Shown here in pieces: positions 27,215-36,378 of a stretch of DNA of 64,000 nt (the stretch's first letter is position 1; each line of letters begins with the position of its first letter). The stretch spans positions 124,001-188,000 of the forward strand of contig NZ_JAUSQU010000001.1 of NCBI RefSeq assembly GCF_030811455.1, in the 5' to 3' direction. Under the pieces are notes generated by a model that saw only the letters and a list, made by a program, of their open reading frames with translations, was not told where the DNA came from and made no database searches. This DNA comes from Streptosporangium lutulentum (GTDB taxonomy: Bacteria; Actinomycetota; Actinomycetes; Streptosporangiales; Streptosporangiaceae). The position numbers were made by a program, and so were the translations under genes.

Positions 27215-27754
27215 TCATACCCCCGGCTCGTCGAGCTCGGGGGCGTGCTCGTGCTCCGTCCACATCGTGATCGGCATCAGCTTTCCGGTGCGCACGTCGT
27301 AGATCGCGCCGCCCACGGGCAGGTCCGCGGGCAGGAACGGGCTGGTCCCGATGCGCCGGAGGTCGTGAAGCAGGGCGGCGTTCTGATCCGGGACGGTGTG
27401 AAACTCCAGGCTCCGGGTGTCGACGCCGTGCTGGGCGGCGAGCTCGTGCACGTCCTCGTCGGTGGCCTTCGACATGCCGCAGTCGGTGTGCGGCATGACC
27501 AGAACGCGTTTCACGCCCAGCAGGTAGACGGCCAGGACGAGCGTCCGCAGGACGTCGTCGGTCACCCGGGCTCCGGCGTTACGCAGGATCTTGGCGTCGC
27601 CGGCCTTCAGGCCGAACAGCCCCAGCGGATCGATCCGCGAATCCATGCAGGTCACCACCGCTAGGCCACGGGCTGCCTTCCCGGTCAGCTCCGCGTCGGT
27701 GAATGCGGCGGAGAAGTCGTCGTTGGCCGCCAGCAGGTCGTCGAAGACATTCAC
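27215..27754 (-). CDS. Beta-class carbonic anhydrase
   Basis: The 179-residue enzyme carries the beta-CA zinc ligands C36 (V-T-C-M-D-S-R), H89 and C92 (P-H-T-D-C-G), plus the D38-R40 dyad. It interconverts CO2 and bicarbonate in the cytoplasm. It is convergent with parE with only four bases between the stops. It has no signal peptide. An imperfect inverted repeat GGATTGG...CCAATAATCC (27777-27797) just upstream of its start may be regulatory. Confidence 0.93.
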   Translation of the reverse strand: MNVFDDLLAANDDFSAAFTDAELTGKAARGLAVVTCMDSRIDPLGLFGLKAGDAKILRNAGARVTDDVLRTLVLAVYLLGVKRVLVMPHTDCGMSKATDEDVHELAAQHGVDTRSLEFHTVPDQNAALLHDLRRIGTSPFLPADLPVGGAIYDVRTGKLMPITMWTEHEHAPELDEPGV

Positions 27755-27922
27755 GTGGGCACCTCATCGGTCAGCGGGATTGGCGAGACCAATAATCCAG
27801 TATGCCCGTTTCATGAAAATCTCCGGGTCCTCTTTACGCAATGCCTCCGTGAAGCCTCCACTGCCGATGTTCGCCGTGAGTGATGATTCTGTGACGCGAG
27901 GTGCTGGAGTGTGAAGAGGGTC

Positions 27923-28240
27923 ATGAGCAGGACCGAATCCCTGGCCGACTATCTGCGTGACCAGGGCAGACGAAAGCTGGACCGGGTGGAGGCCGGAGAC
28001 GGGGGGCGCAACGCCCGTTTCGCGCTGGCCCTCTTCGACGCGGCGGTCTACGCCCGCTCGCTGGCCGAGGATGACCTGTTCGTGGTCGCCCTCGTGGAGG
28101 CGGGGTGTTTTGGGCCGCACGGCTGTGAGGAGTTCCAGCCGACCGAGCAGGTCGCCCGGCTCGTCCGCCTCTGGGGGTCCGGTGAGCCCTGGCAGTTGCT
28201 GATGACGATCCGGTCCGCGCTCCAGGGCGCACTGACGTGA
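27923..28240 (+). CDS. Small hypothetical protein, 105 residues
   Basis: The sequence S-R-T-E-S-L-A-D-Y-L-R-D-Q-G-R-R-K-L-D-R-V leads into an amphipathic helical body with one G-C-F-G-P-H-G-C segment. No known family recognised. ATG 27923 follows GAAGAGGG at four bases; GTG 27911 is an alternative. It is divergent from the carbonic anhydrase gene. Likely cytoplasmic. Confidence 0.6.
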   Translation: MSRTESLADYLRDQGRRKLDRVEAGDGGRNARFALALFDAAVYARSLAEDDLFVVALVEAGCFGPHGCEEFQPTEQVARLVRLWGSGEPWQLLMTIRSALQGALT

Positions 28241-28396
28241 TCGGGTGAGGGCCGCACCCGCGACGCCGGGGCGGGTGTCTCCGTGCGCCCCCGAGCCAAG
28301 GCGTTCTGTGCTCTGAGCCGACCGGCGCGAAATGTGGTTGAGACTTCCGGTGACACCGTCATAAGCTTTTTGGTGGTGTCACAACGTGGAGGAATC

Positions 28397-28762
28397 ATGG
28401 CAATCGCTCGCATGCGGTCGGTCGTTCTTGACTGCCCCGACCCCAAACTCCTGGCCGCCTTCTACGGCGCGCTTCTGGGCTGGGAGATCACCGTCGTCGA
28501 GGACGACTGGGTGGTGATCTCCGATGGGAGCTCGGGAAGGCTCTGCTTCCAGCTGGTTCCGGACCACCGGCCGCCCGTCTGGCCCGGCGCCGACCGGCCC
28601 CAGCAGTTTCACCTCGACCTCACCGTGGACGACCTCGATGAGGCCGAAGGGGCCACGGTGGCGCTGGGTGCGACCAAACACCCGTACCAGCCGGGCGAGA
28701 AGGACGGTTTCCGCGTCTTTCTCGACCCGGCCGGGCATCCGTTCTGCCTCTGCGTGGATTGA
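28397..28762 (+). CDS. VOC (glyoxalase/bleomycin-resistance fold) protein
   Basis: The 121-residue single-module VOC protein has R-S-V-V-L-D-C-P-D-P at the start and Q-F-H-L-D-L-T-V-D-D-L in the middle, ending D-P-A-G-H-P-F-C-L. These are the paired beta-alpha-beta-beta-beta motifs of the family. Members are metal enzymes or binding proteins with diverse substrates; the substrate here cannot be told. GGAGG lies four bases before the ATG. It is convergent with parC, with five bases between the two stop codons. Confidence 0.9.
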   Translation: MAIARMRSVVLDCPDPKLLAAFYGALLGWEITVVEDDWVVISDGSSGRLCFQLVPDHRPPVWPGADRPQQFHLDLTVDDLDEAEGATVALGATKHPYQPGEKDGFRVFLDPAGHPFCLCVD

Positions 28763-28767
28763 CGGTC

Positions 28768-31269
28768 CTAAGCGATCTCAGGGCTTTGTGAGGCCTCGGG
28801 GCCCTGTGCGGGTTCGTCGAAGGCGCCGATGGCTCCGCCGATGGCCGCCACGGTGTGGGTGAGCCTGACTCCGGAGCCGTCACGCCGGCCCAGCTCCTCG
28901 GGGAGCGGCACGGGCTTGCCGACGGCCGAGACCGCGCGGGCCGGACCCGGCCCCACCCAGGCCAGCAGCAGCACGTCTTCGCCCTTGAGGAACCGCTGGA
29001 CTCGCACGCCGCCTGTGCCCCGGCCCTTGGCCGGATATTCGGTGAAGTCGGAGATCTTGGCTCCGCCGATCTGGGTGCCGGGCAGTGCGGTGGAGGATCC
29101 GGCGATCGTCACGACCTGCGACTCGCGCGTGGGATCGACCGCGCCGAACCAGATCACGGTGGCGGCGCCGTCGAGCCGTATGCCCGCCATGCCGCCCGCC
29201 GGACGGCCCTGCGGACGGACGATGGAGGCGGGGTAGCGCAGGAGCTGGGCCTCGGAGGTGACGAAGACCAGGTCATGATCCTCGCTGGTCAGCTCCACCG
29301 CCCCCACCACCGTGTCGCCGTCCTTGAGCCCGATGACCTCGAAGTCGTCGCGGTTGGCCGGGTAGTCGGGGACGACCCGCTTGACCACACCCTGTGCCGT
29401 GCCCAGCGCCAGGCCGGGCCCGTCGGGATCGAGCGAGCCGATGCCCACGACCGTTTCGCCCGGGTTGAAAGTGACGTATTCGGACACGGGATGCCCGCCG
29501 GACAGCGACGGCGGGTTGACCGACCGGGGCAGCGTCGGCAGGTCCACCACCTGGACCCGGATCATCCGGCCCTGGTTGGTGACCACGCCCACCTCGCCCC
29601 TGACGGTGCTTCTCACCGCGGAGATCAGCACGTCGTGGGACGAGCGCTCACCGTCGCCGGCCAGCGAGGAGGCGTCGGAGGTGCGGGCCAGAAGGCCGGT
29701 CGAGGAGAACAGCACCAGGCACGGGTCGTCGGGCACCTCCAGCGGCGCCGTGGCGTTCCTGGTGACGCCGGAGGACTCCAGCAGCACCGTGCGGCGAGGT
29801 GTGCCGAAGGTCTTGGAGACCTGGGCGAGCTCGTCGGAGACGACCTTGCGCAGCTTGTCGTCCGACGACAGGATCGCGGTCAGGTCGGCGATCTCCTCCT
29901 GCAGGACGCGCTTCTCGTTGTCCAGCTCCAGCTTGTCGAAGCGGGTCAGGCGACGCAGCGGGGTGTCGAGGATGTAGCCGGCCTGGATCTCCGAGAGCTC
30001 GAAGACCTCCATCAGGCGCTCGCGGGCCTGGGCGGAGTTCTCCGAGGAACGGATGACCTGGATGACCTCGTCGATGTTGAGCAGGGCGATGACGAGGCCG
30101 TCGACCAGGTGCAGACGCTCCTCGCGCCTGCGGCGGCGGTAGGAGGAGCGGCGGCGGACCACGTTGATGCGGTGGTCCACGTAGACCTGGAGCAACTCGC
30201 GCAGGCCCAGCGTGCGCGGCTGGCCGTCGACCAGTGCCACGTTGTTGATGCCGAAGGTCTCCTCCATCGGCGTCAGCCGGTAGAGCTCCTCCAGCACGGC
30301 CTCGGGGATGAAGCCGTTCTTGATCTCGATGACCAGGCTGAGGCCCTTGTGCCGGTCGCTGAGGTCCTTGAGGTCGGAGATGCCCTGGAGCTTCTTGGCG
30401 GTGACCAGCTCCCTGATCTTGGTGACCACGCGCTCGGGGCCGACGTTGAACGGCAACTCGGTGACGATGATGCCCTTGCGTCGCGGGCTCACCTGCTCCA
30501 CGGTGCACTTGGCGCGCATCCGGAAGGTGCCCCGCCCCTTGGTGTACGCGTCGCGGATGCCGTCCAGGCCGATGATCGTGCCACCGGTGGGCAGATCGGG
30601 CCCCGGCACGAACCGCATCAGGTCGTCGAGCGTCGCGTCAGGCTTCTTGATCAGGTGACGTGCGGCGGCGACGACCTCGACGAGGTTGTGCGGCGCCATG
30701 TTGGTCGCCATGCCGACCGCGATGCCGGTGGCCCCGTTGACCAGCAGGTTCGGGAAAGCCGACGGCATGACCGTGGGCTCGGTCTCCTGGCCGTCGTAGT
30801 TGGGCTTGAAGTCGACGGTGTCCTCGTCGATCGACTGCACCATCGCCATGGCCGCGGCGGCCAGACGGGCCTCGGTGTAGCGCATCGCGGCGGGCAGGTC
30901 GTCGGGGGAGCCGAAGTTGCCGTGCCCGTCGATCAGCGGAAGCCGCATCGAGAACGGCTGCGCCATGCGGACCAGCGCGTCGTAGATGGCGGTGTCGCCG
31001 TGCGGGTGCAGCTTGCCCATCACGTCGCCGACGACTCGCGAGGATTTGACGTGCCCCCGGTCGGGGCGCAGACCCATCTCGCTCATGGAGTAGAGGATGC
31101 GGCGCTGTACGGGTTTGAGGCCGTCCCTGGCATCGGGCAGCGCGCGCTGATAGATGACCGAGTATGCGTATTCGAGGAAGCTGGTGCGCATCTCGGTGGA
31201 AACGTCGATGTCGACGATCCGCTCCTCGAAGCCCTCGTCAGTCGGGGGTGTGGTCGTCCGTCGAGCCAT
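28768..31269 (-). CDS. parC: DNA topoisomerase IV subunit A / second gyrase-A-like subunit
   Basis: The 833-residue type IIA topoisomerase breakage-reunion subunit has its catalytic tyrosine at Y131 ([10 protein letters not shown]). The quinolone-resistance region reads [10 protein letters not shown], with T93 and D97 at the positions of E. coli GyrA S83 and D87. The C-terminal half has beta-pinwheel repeats. Its partner is the parE product encoded 1.6 kb away on the other strand. The ATG start is followed by [10 protein letters not shown]. Confidence 0.93.
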   Translation of the reverse strand: MARRTTTPPTDEGFEERIVDIDVSTEMRTSFLEYAYSVIYQRALPDARDGLKPVQRRILYSMSEMGLRPDRGHVKSSRVVGDVMGKLHPHGDTAIYDALVRMAQPFSMRLPLIDGHGNFGSPDDLPAAMRYTEARLAAAAMAMVQSIDEDTVDFKPNYDGQETEPTVMPSAFPNLLVNGATGIAVGMATNMAPHNLVEVVAAARHLIKKPDATLDDLMRFVPGPDLPTGGTIIGLDGIRDAYTKGRGTFRMRAKCTVEQVSPRRKGIIVTELPFNVGPERVVTKIRELVTAKKLQGISDLKDLSDRHKGLSLVIEIKNGFIPEAVLEELYRLTPMEETFGINNVALVDGQPRTLGLRELLQVYVDHRINVVRRRSSYRRRRREERLHLVDGLVIALLNIDEVIQVIRSSENSAQARERLMEVFELSEIQAGYILDTPLRRLTRFDKLELDNEKRVLQEEIADLTAILSSDDKLRKVVSDELAQVSKTFGTPRRTVLLESSGVTRNATAPLEVPDDPCLVLFSSTGLLARTSDASSLAGDGERSSHDVLISAVRSTVRGEVGVVTNQGRMIRVQVVDLPTLPRSVNPPSLSGGHPVSEYVTFNPGETVVGIGSLDPDGPGLALGTAQGVVKRVVPDYPANRDDFEVIGLKDGDTVVGAVELTSEDHDLVFVTSEAQLLRYPASIVRPQGRPAGGMAGIRLDGAATVIWFGAVDPTRESQVVTIAGSSTALPGTQIGGAKISDFTEYPAKGRGTGGVRVQRFLKGEDVLLLAWVGPGPARAVSAVGKPVPLPEELGRRDGSGVRLTHTVAAIGGAIGAFDEPAQGPEASQSPEIA

Positions 31270-31465
31270 CTGATTTCCTGCGCGGGCACCTCGGCCTTCA
31301 AGCCGGGGGGAAGCGCATCCTCCTTCTGTCTGCGTGGTGTAGCCGTAGCCGTCGGCTCTGGAGGAGCGTCAGGCCGGGAAGGAATGACCGAACATTATGC
31401 CGAGACTCGATACCATACCCAGGGCACCCGACACTTCGAGGCCGTCCGCGGGCGCATCGCCCGGG

Positions 31466-32083
31466 CTATCGGCGATCGGACGGGGCGTCGGACGCACGAG
31501 CCGGTCGCGGGCCGGCCCCGGGCCAGGGCCCGGGAGTCGCGCCCTCGTGCAGATCCCCGGGAACATTCATCTTACTGTCGTAGATCCGGAATCCACGTGC
31601 CTGGTAGTTGGCGAGCGCCACCGGGCCGTCGAGGGAGCAGGTGTGCAGCCACACCCGCCGGGTCGGCTCCCGGTCCGGCCGGTGCCCGGCGATGTCCCAG
31701 GCGCGGGCCGTGACGGACTCGAGCAGGTGCCCGCCCACGCCCTTGCCGATCGCCCATGGCAGGAGGCCGAAACAGGTGATCTCAACCGTCGCGTCGTCCT
31801 GAGCCATCAACTCGGCGTATCCGGCCGGGGTGCCGCGGTGGTAGGCCACCCAGGTCTCCACGCCGCGGTCCAGCCAGTCCGCCCACCTCTGCCAGGTCCA
31901 CGGTAGCCGACTGGTCCAGTTCCATTCTCCGCCGACGGCCGTGTAGAGGAACCGGCTGAACTCGGGCGAGGGCACTTCGGAGAGCACGACGCCGATCTCG
32001 ATCGAGGGTTGCTTGGCGGTGAGCAGGTCGGTGCGTGAGGTCTGTTCGAGGTACCAGGTGGTGACGTCCATAATGAGATGCAT
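31466..32083 (-). CDS. GNAT family N-acetyltransferase
   Basis: The ~205-residue protein has the acetyl-CoA-binding region F-G-L-L-P-W-A-I-G-K-G-V-G-G-H-L-L and the later A-L-A-N-Y-Q-A-R-G-F, typical of GNAT motifs A and B. Substrate unknown. ATG 32083 and ATG 32071 are both possible starts, with no clear binding site, so the message may be leaderless. The last ~25 residues are Pro/Gly/Arg-rich and lie over a GC palindrome near 31515. It is divergent from recQ, with a 10-bp tandem repeat between them. Confidence 0.85.
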   Translation of the reverse strand: MHLIMDVTTWYLEQTSRTDLLTAKQPSIEIGVVLSEVPSPEFSRFLYTAVGGEWNWTSRLPWTWQRWADWLDRGVETWVAYHRGTPAGYAELMAQDDATVEITCFGLLPWAIGKGVGGHLLESVTARAWDIAGHRPDREPTRRVWLHTCSLDGPVALANYQARGFRIYDSKMNVPGDLHEGATPGPWPGAGPRPARASDAPSDRR

Positions 32084-32120
32084 CAAACCACGGCGCGGAA
32101 CTCGGCCGGTCCCTCCGTGC

Positions 32121-32220
32121 CCGCGAAGACTCGCGAAGGCCCGCGAAGGCCCGCGAAGGCCCGCGAAGGCCCGCGAAGGCCCGCGAAGGCCCGCGAAGGC
32201 CCGCGAAGGCCCGCGAAGGC
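32121..32220. repeat. Ten tandem copies of a 10-bp unit (CCGCGAAGGC)
   Basis: Unit CCGCGAAGGC is repeated ten times; the first ends AC and the second begins with T, and eight copies are perfect. A degenerate tail (CGGCGGAAGA, twice) follows to about 32251. The period is close to one helical turn. It lies between the divergent GNAT and recQ genes. Confidence 0.97.
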
Positions 32221-32357
32221 CGGCGGAAGACAGGGGCGGCCGGCGGAAGACGCGGCTCCTCGCCCGGAACGGCCCGGATCACCCCATGCGATGCCGTCGC
32301 GTCCTCCGCATACCGTAGTCGTGGGAAATAGTCACCGGGACCTGGTACCAATGACCG

Positions 32358-34442
32358 GTGAGCGAAGAGCAGATGCTGCGAGAAGAGGCCGAAGAGCGAC
32401 TGCGCGCGCTCGCCGGGGAGCACGCCCGGCTGCGTGAGGACCAGTGGGCGGCCATCAAGGCGCTGGTCATGGACCGGAGCAGGGTGCTCGTGGTGCAGCG
32501 CACGGGCTGGGGCAAGTCGGCCGTCTACTTCATCGCCACCGCGCTCCTGCGCGAGCTGGGCGAGGGGCCGACCGTCATCGTGTCGCCGCTGCTGGCCCTG
32601 ATGCGCAACCAGATCGCCGCCGCCGAGCGGGCCGGGATCAACGCGGTGACGATCAACTCGGCCAATCCCGAAGACTGGGAGCAGATCTACAACCAGGTCG
32701 CCGAGGGCACGATCGACGTGCTGCTGGTCAGCCCCGAGCGGCTCAACAACCCCGACTTCCGCGACCAGGTGCTGCCCGAGCTGGCCGAGAGCGCGGGCCT
32801 GATCGTGGTGGACGAGGCGCACTGCATCTCCGACTGGGGTCACGACTTCCGCCCGGACTACCGGCGGCTGCGCACCCTGTTCGAGGAGCTCTCGGAGGGT
32901 GTGCCGATCCTGGCCACCACCGCCACGGCCAATGCCCGGGTCACCCGCGACGTCGCCGAGCAGATGGGCGAGGAGACGCTCGTCCTGCGCGGGGCGCTGG
33001 AGCGCGAGAGCCTCCACCTCGGGGTCGTGCGCCTGCGCGGCGCCGAGCAGCGCCTGGCCTGGCTCGCCCAGACGCTGCACGAGCTCCCCGGTTCGGGGAT
33101 CATCTACACGCTCACCGTGGCCGCGGCCCAGGAGATCGCCGCCTACCTGCGCGAGCAGGGTCACGAGGTGGCCGCCTACTCCGGGCAGACCGAGCAGGCC
33201 GAGCGGCTCGCCGCCGAGCAGGCGCTGCTCGACAACAAGATCAAGGCGTTGGTCGCCACCTCGGCGCTGGGGATGGGATACGACAAGCCCGACCTCGGCT
33301 TTGTCATTCACATCGGCGCGCCGCCGTCCCCCGTGGCCTACTACCAGCAGGTCGGCCGGGCCGGTCGTGGGGTGGAACGGGCCGAGGTGATCCTGCTGCC
33401 CGGTGCGGAGGACCGCGAGATCTGGGCCTACTTCGCGTCGCTGGCCTTCCCGTCCGAGCCGGTCGTGCGATCCGTGCTCGCCGCCCTGGAGGAGGGGGGA
33501 GTGCTGTCCACGGCCGCCTTGGAGAACCGGGTGGACCTCAGCCGGAGCCGGCTGGAGACCATGCTCAAGGTCCTCGACGTGGACGGCGCGGTGCGCAGGG
33601 TCAAGGGCGGCTGGGAGGCGACCGGCGAGCCGTGGGACTACGACGCCGACCGCTACGCCCGGGTCGCCGCCGAGCGCGAGTCCGAGCAGAAGGCCATGCT
33701 CGACTACCTCGACACGACCGGGTGCCGCGAGGAGTTCCTCCGCCACCGCCTGGACGACGACGCCGCCAAACCGTGCGGGCGCTGCGACAACTGCACCGGG
33801 GCGCACCGCTCGCCGGAGGTCGAGGCGCGGGCCGTGGAGCGCGCGGCCGAGCGTCTGCAGCGGCCGGGAGTGGAGATCGAGGCGCGCAAGCAGTGGCCGA
33901 CAGGGCTGACCGACCTCAAGGGCCGGATCAAGCCCGAGCTGGGGGCCGAGCCCGGCAGGGTCCTGGGCCGCCTCACCGACATCGGCTGGGGCAACCGCCT
34001 GAGAGGCCTTCTCGCCGACGGCGCCCCCGACGGCCCGATCCCCGACGACGTCTTCGCCGCTGTGATCAAGGTGTTGTCGTCCTGGGAGTGGTCACAGCGC
34101 CCGGTCGGCGTGGTCGCGGTGCCCTCGGGCAGCCGGCCCCAGCTGGTCCGCAGCCTGGCCGAACGGCTGGCCCAGGTCGGACGCCTGTCCTACCTGGGTG
34201 ATCTGGGTTACCGGTCGGGCCGGCCGGGACGGCAGTTCAACAGCGCTCAGCGGGTCCAGGCCATCCGGTCCACCCTCGCCATGCCCGCCGCACTGGGGGC
34301 GGCCGTCGCCGCCGCGGGCGGTCCGGTCCTGCTGGTCGACGACCGGGTCGACACCGGCTGGACCATGACGCTGGGGGCGGCCATGCTGCGCCACGCCGGA
34401 GCCCCTGCCGTCCTGCCGCTCGCCCTCGCGGTCACCAGCTAG
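32358..34442 (+). CDS. recQ: RecQ-family DNA helicase with C-terminal phosphoribosyltransferase-like domain
   Basis: The 694-residue protein has a helicase core with motif I T-G-W-G-K-S (K53), DEAH box D152-H155 (V-V-D-E-A-H-C-I-S-D-W-G-H-D-F-R), and motif VI Q-V-G-R-A-G-R-G. A zinc-binding segment follows, C-R-E-E-F...C-G-R-C-D-N-C. The last ~120 residues read like a type I phosphoribosyltransferase (ComF type): V-P-S-G-S-R-P, Q-F-N-S-A-Q-R, then V-L-L-V-D-D-R-V-D-T-G at ~658-668. It should unwind DNA in a 3'-5' direction; the role of the fused domain is unknown. GTG start. Confidence 0.92.
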   Translation: MSEEQMLREEAEERLRALAGEHARLREDQWAAIKALVMDRSRVLVVQRTGWGKSAVYFIATALLRELGEGPTVIVSPLLALMRNQIAAAERAGINAVTINSANPEDWEQIYNQVAEGTIDVLLVSPERLNNPDFRDQVLPELAESAGLIVVDEAHCISDWGHDFRPDYRRLRTLFEELSEGVPILATTATANARVTRDVAEQMGEETLVLRGALERESLHLGVVRLRGAEQRLAWLAQTLHELPGSGIIYTLTVAAAQEIAAYLREQGHEVAAYSGQTEQAERLAAEQALLDNKIKALVATSALGMGYDKPDLGFVIHIGAPPSPVAYYQQVGRAGRGVERAEVILLPGAEDREIWAYFASLAFPSEPVVRSVLAALEEGGVLSTAALENRVDLSRSRLETMLKVLDVDGAVRRVKGGWEATGEPWDYDADRYARVAAERESEQKAMLDYLDTTGCREEFLRHRLDDDAAKPCGRCDNCTGAHRSPEVEARAVERAAERLQRPGVEIEARKQWPTGLTDLKGRIKPELGAEPGRVLGRLTDIGWGNRLRGLLADGAPDGPIPDDVFAAVIKVLSSWEWSQRPVGVVAVPSGSRPQLVRSLAERLAQVGRLSYLGDLGYRSGRPGRQFNSAQRVQAIRSTLAMPAALGAAVAAAGGPVLLVDDRVDTGWTMTLGAAMLRHAGAPAVLPLALAVTS

Positions 34443-34566
34443 TCCCGCATTCCGCACGTGACCCCGATCGACCTGGGACGACTACCCGCGGCGATGCGGC
34501 GCGTGCGGAAAACGGAACCGGTGTCGTAGCGGCTTGAGGCTGCTCCGTCCTGTGGTGATACGCCGA

Positions 34567-35090
34567 TCAAGGTCCGCGGTCCCGTACCGGCGACCCGGCC
34601 ATGACGGAGCGTCGAGCGCGCTGCCCCTGCACCGCCATCGCCGCCGGTGCGGTGACCCGCCTCAGCGGGTCGTAACCGTTCCACGCGTGCGCGAGACGGC
34701 CTGCCGCTTCGGTCAGGTCGTCCGGCGGGGCGAGGAAGTGGATGCGCACGAAGTCCCGGCTTCCCCCGGAGGCGTCGAGGCCGTTCCCCGGCAGCACAGG
34801 GCGACGACCGTCTCGGACGCGCGGATCCAGCCGATCCGCAGGCCACTCCACACGCTCTTGCTGAGCGAGCCGACCGTGATGGCGTTCGCGTGAGCGGCCA
34901 GCGGGGGCGGTCGCTCCTCACCGGGGAACCCGAGGTCGGCGGCGAGGGCGCGATCGGTCGGCAGGGGCATGCCCGGCGGCAGGTCGCCGTCGTCGATCAG
35001 CCTGCGGAGTCGCGCCGCCGGCAGCACGTCCAGCGGGCCGCGCCCCGAGGACCACCTGCCCAGTCGCTCGCTCAGGCTGACTGGTTCCAT
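34567..35090 (-). pseudogene. Decayed MocR/PdxR-type aminotransferase-like regulator
   Basis: The N-terminus carries a GntR-type winged helix ([14 protein letters not shown], then [12 protein letters not shown]). It then jumps directly to the end of the aminotransferase domain, with the PLP-lysine region [17 protein letters not shown]. About 200 residues are missing between. Downstream the frame shifts, and the usual C-terminal motif ([16 protein letters not shown]) continues in another frame to 34567. It is divergent from a cupin gene that is also broken. The 34443-34566 stretch beyond shows nothing. Confidence 0.8.
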
Positions 35091-35097
35091 AGCCGAA

Positions 35098-35115
35098 CCA
35101 ATTATGCCGCATTGG
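35098..35115. promoter_or_regulatory. Inverted repeat CCAAT-N8-ATTGG between the MocR and cupin pseudogenes
   Basis: Perfect five-base arms eight bases apart, in the short divergent promoter region. This is where an autoregulating MocR protein would be expected to bind. Because the regulator gene is broken, the site is likely a relic. Confidence 0.35.
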
Positions 35116-35154
35116 CTCTGGGAACGTCCTTCTCAAGACCGAAGGATGGACCAC

Positions 35155-35492
35155 ATGAGGACACAACACGAGACGGTTCCCGTCTCGATCGAAGAGATCA
35201 TCCGGTCTTTCACGGGCCCTGGCAGCCCCGTGACGTGGCACGGGTGAACGATGCCGTGGTGCGGGTCGCCCGGCTCGAAGGCGAGTTCCCCTGGCACCAC
35301 CACGACGAGGACGAACTCTTCCTCTGCTGGGACGGCACGTTCCGCCTCGACCTGGAAGGGCTGGAGCCGGTCACGCTCGGCCCCGGTGACATCTTCGTCG
35401 TGCCCCGAGGGCTCCGTCACCGCCCCGTGGCCGAGCGGGCCGCGCACACCATCATGGTCGAACGCCCCGAGACGAAGCAGTACGGCAACTAG
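35155..35492 (+). pseudogene. Cupin-domain protein gene with a single-base frameshift
   Basis: From ATG 35155 (preceded by AAGGATGGA) the frame reads [16 protein letters not shown] and then hits TGA at 35245. Shifting frame near 35217-35220 restores [15 protein letters not shown] followed by a full cupin barrel ([12 protein letters not shown] metal site; E-T-K-Q-Y-G-N end). The most economical explanation is loss of one C in the GGGCCC run. A sequencing error at that homopolymer would give the same picture. The cupin half is otherwise undamaged, so the loss is recent or artefactual. Confidence 0.75.
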
Positions 35493-35678
35493 CGCGTCTT
35501 ATGAATCGTGTTCGCCGTGAGCGCCGTCCGGGTCCGTGCATCGCAAGGTGGAGGAGGGAGGCGGCCAGGTTCGGCGAGGTGCGTGCCTGAGCGTCGCGTA
35601 ACAGAACGTGGACTGTAAGACATGTCCCCGGGCTCAACGACGGCGGCCTGTTGTTCAACGGACAATAGGCTGCCGTTC

Positions 35679-36314
35679 ATGACACCCAGACGGCGCAGGC
35701 GCAGTCCCGAGGAATCGCGCGCGGAGCTGCTGGCGGCGGCGGCCCGGCTGGTCGGAGAACGAGGTCCGGACGATGTCAGCCTGAGACAGATCGCCGAGGC
35801 CGCCGGTGTCGCCCATGGGCTCGTGACCCACTACTTCGGCACCTATGCCGCCCTGGTCCGCGAGGTGTTGACGGCCGAGAACGATCGCATCGAGGAGCGG
35901 GTGCGCGAGCGGATCCGGGCCGAGCAGGGCGTCCCGACCGCGGCGGGGATCATGGGAGTGCTGTTCGACACCCTGGCGGACGAGCGCTACCTGCGTCTGT
36001 TCGTCTGGGCCCAGATGCACGCCGACTACCGGGGAGCCGCACGGCCGGAGCTGGTGGAGCTGATCGACGCGATCGAGGCCGGGATCCGCGCCGCACTGGC
36101 GGGACGGCCCGTTCCGAGCCGGTCCCGCATCGAGGCGGTGGCGCTGGTCGGGCTGTCGGCGGCGTACGGGTTCGCCATCGGCGGGCAGTCGTGGCTGGCG
36201 GGTATGGGACATGATCCCGGCGATCCGGCGCACGAGGCGGAGTTCCGTGTCCAACTGGCCACGATGTTGGGGGTCTACATGGTGGAGGAATCCGGGCTGG
36301 AACCCGCCGGATGA
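35679..36314 (+). CDS. TetR family transcriptional regulator
   Basis: The 211-residue regulator has a basic start (T-P-R-R-R-R-R-S-P-E-E-S-R) and an N-terminal helix-turn-helix (V-S-L-R-Q-I-A-E-A-A-G-V-A-H-G-L-V-T-H-Y-F-G). A ligand-binding helical domain follows. A longer in-frame start 57 bases upstream lacks support. A perfect 24-bp palindrome lies directly after its stop and in front of the DUF1707 gene; it is a reasonable candidate for this protein's operator. Ligand unknown. Confidence 0.9.
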   Translation: MTPRRRRRSPEESRAELLAAAARLVGERGPDDVSLRQIAEAAGVAHGLVTHYFGTYAALVREVLTAENDRIEERVRERIRAEQGVPTAAGIMGVLFDTLADERYLRLFVWAQMHADYRGAARPELVELIDAIEAGIRAALAGRPVPSRSRIEAVALVGLSAAYGFAIGGQSWLAGMGHDPGDPAHEAEFRVQLATMLGVYMVEESGLEPAG

Positions 36315-36338
36315 CCTATTCTCCACTTGGAGAATAGG
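36315..36338. promoter_or_regulatory. Perfect palindrome between tetR and the DUF1707 gene
   Basis: CCTATTCTCC, four-base spacer ACTT, GGAGAATAGG. It begins on the base after the TetR stop codon. No T-run follows, and the right arm overlaps a possible -10 (TAGGAT, 36336-36341) for the DUF1707 gene. This favours an operator over a terminator. Confidence 0.6.
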
Positions 36339-36378
36339 ATGTCGTCGGTCACGCTGATCGAACAGACAGGACTGACGC

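Noticed and set aside
28855..31713. A 952-codon open frame on the plus strand, antisense to parC
   Set aside because: parC on the minus strand is unmistakable. The antisense frame is a GC-rich shadow with His/Gln/Arg/Gly-heavy composition and no domain.
32121..32220. CRISPR array
   Set aside because: The 10-bp units are contiguous with no spacers, and no cas genes are present.
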